Positions 60,013 to 64,000 of a DNA stretch of 64,000 nt are shown here, piece by piece (position 1 is the stretch's first letter; each line of letters starts with the position of its first letter). The notes under the pieces were generated by a model. That model was not told where the DNA came from. It searched no databases and worked only from the letters and a program-made list of their open reading frames with translations. The translations under genes were made by a program, and so were the position numbers. Origin of the DNA: Streptomyces wedmorensis (GTDB lineage: Bacteria; Actinomycetota; Actinomycetes; Streptomycetales; Streptomycetaceae). The stretch is taken from the NCBI RefSeq assembly GCF_000716445.1, contig NZ_JNWK01000005.1, positions 124,001-188,000 of the forward strand, in the 5' to 3' direction.

Positions 60013-61611
60013 TCACTCCGCCGGGGTGCGCCGGGCCCGCACCGAGCGGAACGCCGACCAGCCGAGACCGGCGGCCGCCAGGGCCGCGAGCAGGGCCTCG
60101 GGCAGGGTGCCCATCCGGGTCGCCGGGGTGAGCGAGGAGCGCAGCGGCACCTTCTCGACCAGGACGTCCGGGGTGAACATCTTCGTCTGCGCGACGATCT
60201 CGCCGTCGGGGCGGATGACCGCGCTGACCCCGCTGGTGACGGGCACGACCACCGACCGGCTGTGCTCGACGGCCCGCACCCTGGACATCGCGAGCTGCTG
60301 GTAGGTCATCTCGCTGCGGCCGAAGGTGGCGTTGTTGCTGGGCACGGAGATGAGCTGTGCGCCGTGGGTGACGGTGTCGCGCACCGCCCAGTCGAAGGCG
60401 GCCTCGTAGCAGGTGGCGAGGCCGACCCTGGTGCCGGCGAGGTCGAAGACGCCGACCTTCGTGCCGGGGCCGAAGTCGCGGCTCACCCGGTCGACGTTGC
60501 TGTTGAAGATCCGGACGATCGACCGCATCGGGATGTACTCGCCGAACGGCTGGACGTGCCGCTTGTCGTACGTCGCGACCGGTCCGCGGTCGGGGTCCCA
60601 CTCGATGAGGGTGTTGCGGAGCTTTCCGGTCTCGGGCGCGACGACGGCGCCGATCACGGTGGGCACGCCGATGGCCCGGACGGCGCCGTCGATGACGTCG
60701 GCCGCGTCGGCGTTCGCGTACGGGTCGATGTCGGAGGAGTTCTCCGGCCACAGCACGAAGTCGGGCTGGGGCTCGCGGCCCGCCTTCACGTCCTCGGCGA
60801 GCTCGCGGGTGCGGGCGACGTGGTTGTCGAGGACGGCGCGGCGCTGCGCGTTGAAGTCGAGGCCGAGCCGGGGCACGTTGCCCTGGACCGCGGCGACGGT
60901 GGCGGTGCCGTCCTCGGCGGAGTCGTCGACGAGCGGCAGGGCGGCGAGCGCGCCGGTGACCGGCAGGAGCACGGAGAGCGCGGCGGCGGCGAGCGGGCCC
61001 CGCGGGACGGTTCCGGTGGCACGGTAGGCGCGGACCCGGCGGAACGCCTCGTACAGGCCGAAGCCGCAGAGGGCGACGGCGAAGCCGAGCACCGGTGTGC
61101 CGCCGACGGCGGCGAGCGGCAGGAAGACGCCGTCCGCCTGCCCGAAGGCGATCTTCCCCCAGGGGAAGCCGCCGAACGGCACGCGCGCGCGTGCCCCCTC
61201 CGCGAGGATCCACACCCCGGCGGCGAAGAACGGCCACCAGGGAAGCCGGGAGACGACCGCGATGCCGAGCCCCGCGGCGGCCACGAAGAGCGCCTCGACG
61301 GCGGCGAGCGCGAGCCACGGGCCGGGGCCCACCTCCTCGCCGGTCCAGACGAGGAGCGGAAGCAGGAAGCCGAGGCCCGCGAGGTACCCGAGGCCGAAGC
61401 CGGCGCGCGGCCTGCGGCCGCGCAGGGCCCAGCCGAGCAGGGCGAAGGCGGGCAGCGCGAGCCACCACAGGGGGCGCGGCGGGAAGCTCAGGAAGAGCAG
61501 CAGCCCGGACAGCAGGGCCGCTCCGGGTCGCGCGAACCGCCGCAGCCGGGATCCCGGCGTGGGTGCGGTGTCGGCTCCGGACGCGTCGACGGGGGTGATG
61601 GTGGTGCTCAC
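60013..61611 (-). CDS. lnt: Apolipoprotein N-acyltransferase
   Basis: 532 residues. An N-terminal membrane domain of about six to seven helices (residues 25-215) precedes a nitrilase-like domain with the catalytic triad Glu (VLWPENSSD), Lys (YDKRHVQPFGEYIP) and Cys (LATCYEAAFDW). Lnt transfers an acyl chain to the N-terminal Cys of lipoproteins in the outer leaflet of the membrane. A final hydrophobic helix (ALLAALAAAGLGWSAF) anchors the C-terminus. Streptomyces carries Lnt homologues. Length agrees with the family. Confidence 0.92.
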   Translation of the reverse strand: MSTTITPVDASGADTAPTPGSRLRRFARPGAALLSGLLLFLSFPPRPLWWLALPAFALLGWALRGRRPRAGFGLGYLAGLGFLLPLLVWTGEEVGPGPWLALAAVEALFVAAAGLGIAVVSRLPWWPFFAAGVWILAEGARARVPFGGFPWGKIAFGQADGVFLPLAAVGGTPVLGFAVALCGFGLYEAFRRVRAYRATGTVPRGPLAAAALSVLLPVTGALAALPLVDDSAEDGTATVAAVQGNVPRLGLDFNAQRRAVLDNHVARTRELAEDVKAGREPQPDFVLWPENSSDIDPYANADAADVIDGAVRAIGVPTVIGAVVAPETGKLRNTLIEWDPDRGPVATYDKRHVQPFGEYIPMRSIVRIFNSNVDRVSRDFGPGTKVGVFDLAGTRVGLATCYEAAFDWAVRDTVTHGAQLISVPSNNATFGRSEMTYQQLAMSRVRAVEHSRSVVVPVTSGVSAVIRPDGEIVAQTKMFTPDVLVEKVPLRSSLTPATRMGTLPEALLAALAAAGLGWSAFRSVRARRTPAE

Positions 61612-61696
61612 CTTGCGGAGTCTACGGGTCGTCCCTGTCCGTCAGGCGCCTGGTCCGACCTGCGGCGGAGTCGGTCGCCCGGTCCCGCGCGGGGCC

Positions 61697-62263
61697 TCAG
61701 ACGCCGGTGGGGGCGGGCGGGGTCGGCGGGGTCGGCTGGTGGAGGTGGCCGCGGATGACACGGACCGCGGATTCGGCGTCGTCGACGGTGACGGTGAAGG
61801 TGCGTCCGTCGCCGAGGCGCACGACCAGGCCCTCGCCGCGTCGGACGACGACGGCCGTGCCCTTCTCGGGGCGCCAGCGGTAGCCCCAGCCGCCCCACTG
61901 GCGCGGGGTGACGCTCGGGGCGAAGTCGGCGCCGACGATGTGGGACAGGGGGATGCGCCGGCGCGGCAGGCCGATGTGCCCGCAGCGGACCTCCATGGCG
62001 AGGTCGTCGACCTTCACGGCCACGTGGACGAAGGCGAGGGTGCCGAAGAGGACGAGCAGCCCGGCCGCGACGCAGCCGATCACCGCCATGAGGAGCGGCG
62101 CGACGCCGGAGGTCCAGGGCGATTCGACGGCCAGGGTGATGCCGAGGGCCATGCAGGCGGCGCCGCCCGCGGCCGCGAGCCACTGGAGTCGGTTGGTGGC
62201 GCGGCCGGTCCAGACGACGGGCGACCCGTCGTCGGCCTGCCGGGGCCGGTGGTGCTCCCTCAT
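61697..62263 (-). CDS. Two-TM membrane protein with PH-like domain
   Basis: 188 residues from the ATG at 62261-62263. Two membrane helices at residues about 32-85 (GGAACMALGITLAVES and VIGCVAAGLLVLFGTLAFVH) precede a strand-rich domain (VKVDDLAMEVRCGHIGLPRR, IVGADFAP, GTAVVVRRGEGLVV, TFTVTVDDAESAVRVI) like a bacterial PH domain or DUF3093. Function unknown. It lies between the Lnt and racemase genes on the same strand but with gaps over 60 bp. Confidence 0.6.
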   Translation of the reverse strand: MREHHRPRQADDGSPVVWTGRATNRLQWLAAAGGAACMALGITLAVESPWTSGVAPLLMAVIGCVAAGLLVLFGTLAFVHVAVKVDDLAMEVRCGHIGLPRRRIPLSHIVGADFAPSVTPRQWGGWGYRWRPEKGTAVVVRRGEGLVVRLGDGRTFTVTVDDAESAVRVIRGHLHQPTPPTPPAPTGV

Positions 62264-62324
62264 ACAGGGAGAGTACCCAGCTTCGCCGGACACAGCGCGT
62301 CGGAGCGGGGTCGTCCGCTCACGC

Positions 62325-63119
62325 TCAGTGAGCGGGGGCGGTCGCGGCGAGGAGTCGGCCCTCGGCGTAGGTGAGGGCGGTGGCGGGGAGCTGTCCGGGC
62401 CGGCCGCTGAGCAGGACGGAGAGGGTGCCGGTGGGGTCCGCGTCGGGTGCGGGCTCGGCGCCGATGCGGCGCAGCGCCTGGGCGGCGACGGCGTCGGCGG
62501 AGCCGTGGAAGACGAGCGGCGGCAGTCCGGGCAGGCGGCGGGCCGCCAGGGCGGCGAGGACGTGCTCCTCGACCAGTTCGTAGTGGGTGCAGCCGAGGAC
62601 GACGGCGCGGACGTCGGTGGGGGTGAGGTCGGCGGCGGCGGCGACGGCGCGGTCCACGGCGTCCTGGTCGGCGTGCTCCACGGCGTCGGCGAGGCCGGGG
62701 CAGGGCACCTCGGTGACGTCGGCGCCGTCGGCGAAGTCTCGGATCAGTCCGCGCTGGTAGGCGCTGCCGGTGGTGGCCGGGGTGGCCCAGATGGCGACCT
62801 TGCCGCCGCCGGTGGCCGCGGGCTTGATCGCGGGGACGGTGCCGATGACCGGGATGTGGGGTTCGAGGGCGGCACGCAGGGCGGGCAGGGCGTGCACGGT
62901 GGCGGTGTTGCAGGCCACGATCAGCGCCTGCGGCCGGTGCTCGGCGGCGGCGAGGGCGACGGCGAGCGCGCGCTCCGTGAGGTCCTCGGGCGTACGCGGG
63001 CCCCACGGCATGCCGTCGGGGTCGTTGGAGAGGAGCAGATCCGCGTCCGGCCGGAGTCTGCGTACCGCGGTCGCCGCCGGGAGCAGGCCGATTCCGGAGT
63101 CCATGAGCGCGATCTTCAC
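62325..63119 (-). CDS. Glutamate/aspartate racemase family protein
   Basis: 264 residues. The N-terminus KIALMDSGIGLLPAATAV carries the catalytic-Asp motif (DSGxG); ALIVACNTATVHALP has the first catalytic Cys and AVVLGCTHYELVEEHV the second. This is the MurI-like racemase pattern, but DSGIGLLP and the truncated loop after it differ from canonical MurI (DSGVGGL). It may make D-Glu for the cell wall or be a paralogue with another substrate. Confidence 0.82.
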   Translation of the reverse strand: MKIALMDSGIGLLPAATAVRRLRPDADLLLSNDPDGMPWGPRTPEDLTERALAVALAAAEHRPQALIVACNTATVHALPALRAALEPHIPVIGTVPAIKPAATGGGKVAIWATPATTGSAYQRGLIRDFADGADVTEVPCPGLADAVEHADQDAVDRAVAAAADLTPTDVRAVVLGCTHYELVEEHVLAALAARRLPGLPPLVFHGSADAVAAQALRRIGAEPAPDADPTGTLSVLLSGRPGQLPATALTYAEGRLLAATAPAH

Positions 63120-63177
63120 CCGGTCACCCTAGCCGATGAGCACCTTCCACCCCTCGATCTGGGGCAGACTGCCGCGA

Positions 63178-64000
63178 ATGAGCACCCTCGCCTGGTTCGC
63201 GATCGGCTCCCTCGCCGTCTGGGTCTGGCTGCTGCTGGGCCAGGGCTTCTTCTGGCGCACGGACCAACGGCTTCCCCCCGCGGCCGCGCGGCTTGCGGCG
63301 ACGGGCGGGCGGCTTCCCCCGACGGCTCCGCCGCTTCCGGCGGCGGGCGGACGGGAGCCTGCGTCCGCCCGGCGCCGGGACGCGGACGACTCCCCCGGCG
63401 CCGGGCCGCCGGAGCGGTGGCCGCGGGTGGCGGTCGTGGTCCCGGCGCGGGACGAGGCGGCGGTGCTGCCGCTGAGCCTGCCGTCGCTGCTCGCGCAGGA
63501 CTATCCGGGCCGGGCCGAGGTCTTCCTCGTCGACGACGGGAGTACGGACGGCACGGGGCGTCTCGCGGGCGAGCTGGCCGGCCGGCTCGGCGGGCTTCCC
63601 CTCACGGTCGTCTCCCCCGGGGAGCCGGAGCCCGGGTGGACCGGGAAGCTGTGGGCGCTGCGGCACGGCATGGCCCTGGCACGCGCGCGTGAGCCCGCGC
63701 CGGAGTTCCTGCTCCTGACGGACGCGGACATCGCCCATGATCCGCGGAGTCTGCGGCTGCTCGTGTCCGCGGCGGTGGAGCACGATCTGGACCTGGTGTC
63801 GCAGATGGCCCGGCTCCAGGTCGTGAGCGTGTGGGAGCGCCTCGTCGTGCCGGCGTTCGTGTACTTCTTCGCCCAGCTCTACCCCTTCCGCTGGATCAAC
63901 CGCGCCCGGCCGCTGGCGACGGCGGCCGCGGGCGGCTGCGTGCTGCTGCGGACGGAGACCGCGGTCGCGGCGGCCGTTCCGGATTCGATCCGGCGGGCGG
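63178..64000 (+). CDS. HpnB-like glycosyltransferase, 5' part (runs off right edge)
   Basis: The first 274 codons are present. A membrane anchor (LAWFAIGSLAVWVWLLLGQG) precedes a Pro/Arg-rich linker, then a GT2 domain: VAVVVPARDEAAVLPLSLPS, VFLVDDGSTDGTGR (UDP binding) and LLLTDADIAHDP (DxD motif). Later membrane segments (VVPAFVYFFAQLYPF) agree with hopanoid-biosynthesis-associated glycosyltransferase HpnB. Divergent from the racemase with 58 bp between starts. The C-terminus and neighbours lie outside the window. Confidence 0.8.
   Translation, partial: MSTLAWFAIGSLAVWVWLLLGQGFFWRTDQRLPPAAARLAATGGRLPPTAPPLPAAGGREPASARRRDADDSPGAGPPERWPRVAVVVPARDEAAVLPLSLPSLLAQDYPGRAEVFLVDDGSTDGTGRLAGELAGRLGGLPLTVVSPGEPEPGWTGKLWALRHGMALARAREPAPEFLLLTDADIAHDPRSLRLLVSAAVEHDLDLVSQMARLQVVSVWERLVVPAFVYFFAQLYPFRWINRARPLATAAAGGCVLLRTETAVAAAVPDSIRRA

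Noticed and set aside
1..64000. CRISPR arrays, tRNA and rRNA genes
   Set aside because: I looked for regularly spaced repeats and cloverleaf or rRNA-like sequence and saw none; a tRNA scan would be decisive.

Overview
The window is very GC-rich. Coding is tightly packed, with many ATGA/GTGA start-stop overlaps, GGAGG-type ribosome binding sites and strong GC hairpins between genes. The gene set (SARP, PucR/GAF and XRE-cupin regulators, Lnt, F420-type enzymes, Tn3 and integrase remnants) and a single in-frame TTA codon in a regulator point to Streptomyces or a close actinobacterial relative.

Layout. 0-8 kb: a minus-strand operon DUF4132 > 1637-residue protein > MoxR AAA+ ATPase > DUF5682 that runs off the left edge; its upstream region carries a perfect copy of the PafBC DNA-damage promoter motif. 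8-14.9 kb: ordinary housekeeping and regulatory genes (FAD reductase, lipoprotein, PRC-barrel, XRE/MFS pair, RidA/LysR pair, DinB). 14.9-22.5 kb: a decayed mobile island with a half-length Tn3 transposase, a broken tyrosine integrase, a serine recombinase, an MFS exporter, a GIY-YIG protein and orphan genes. 22.5-27.4 kb: a SnoaL-like/FAD oxidoreductase pair under a MarR-style operator, an SGNH hydrolase, and a PucR regulator and a lipase that are both frameshifted. 27.5-32.7 kb: one 1731-residue caspase-like/HSP90-like ATPase fusion, probably a conflict or defence protein. 32.7-36.5 kb: three alpha/beta hydrolases in one minus-strand run. 36.7-54.7 kb: a secreted-peptide and regulator region followed by a complete class II lanthipeptide cluster. 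55-64 kb: a 3-hydroxybutyrate/MHS-transporter module, NUDIX, Lnt, a racemase and an HpnB-like glycosyltransferase cut by the right edge.

The lanthipeptide cluster is the best-supported system. It has two precursor genes that are too short to stand out: an alpha-like peptide with a lipid II-binding CTLTKEC motif (54478-54648) and a beta-like peptide ending CPTTKCTSQC (47182-47355). Each has its own LanM and its own C39-peptidase LanT. An ABC immunity pair, an F420-type luciferase-like reductase (a candidate dehydroalanine reductase), a SARP and a bldA-dependent LuxR-type regulator complete it. This is the architecture of a two-component lantibiotic, known mostly from Firmicutes.

Many genes between 9.6 and 27.2 kb carry single-base frameshifts, most looking like loss of one base in a short homopolymer. 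They may be true pseudogenes or uncorrected sequencing errors. Products are named from memory of families; no database search was possible.
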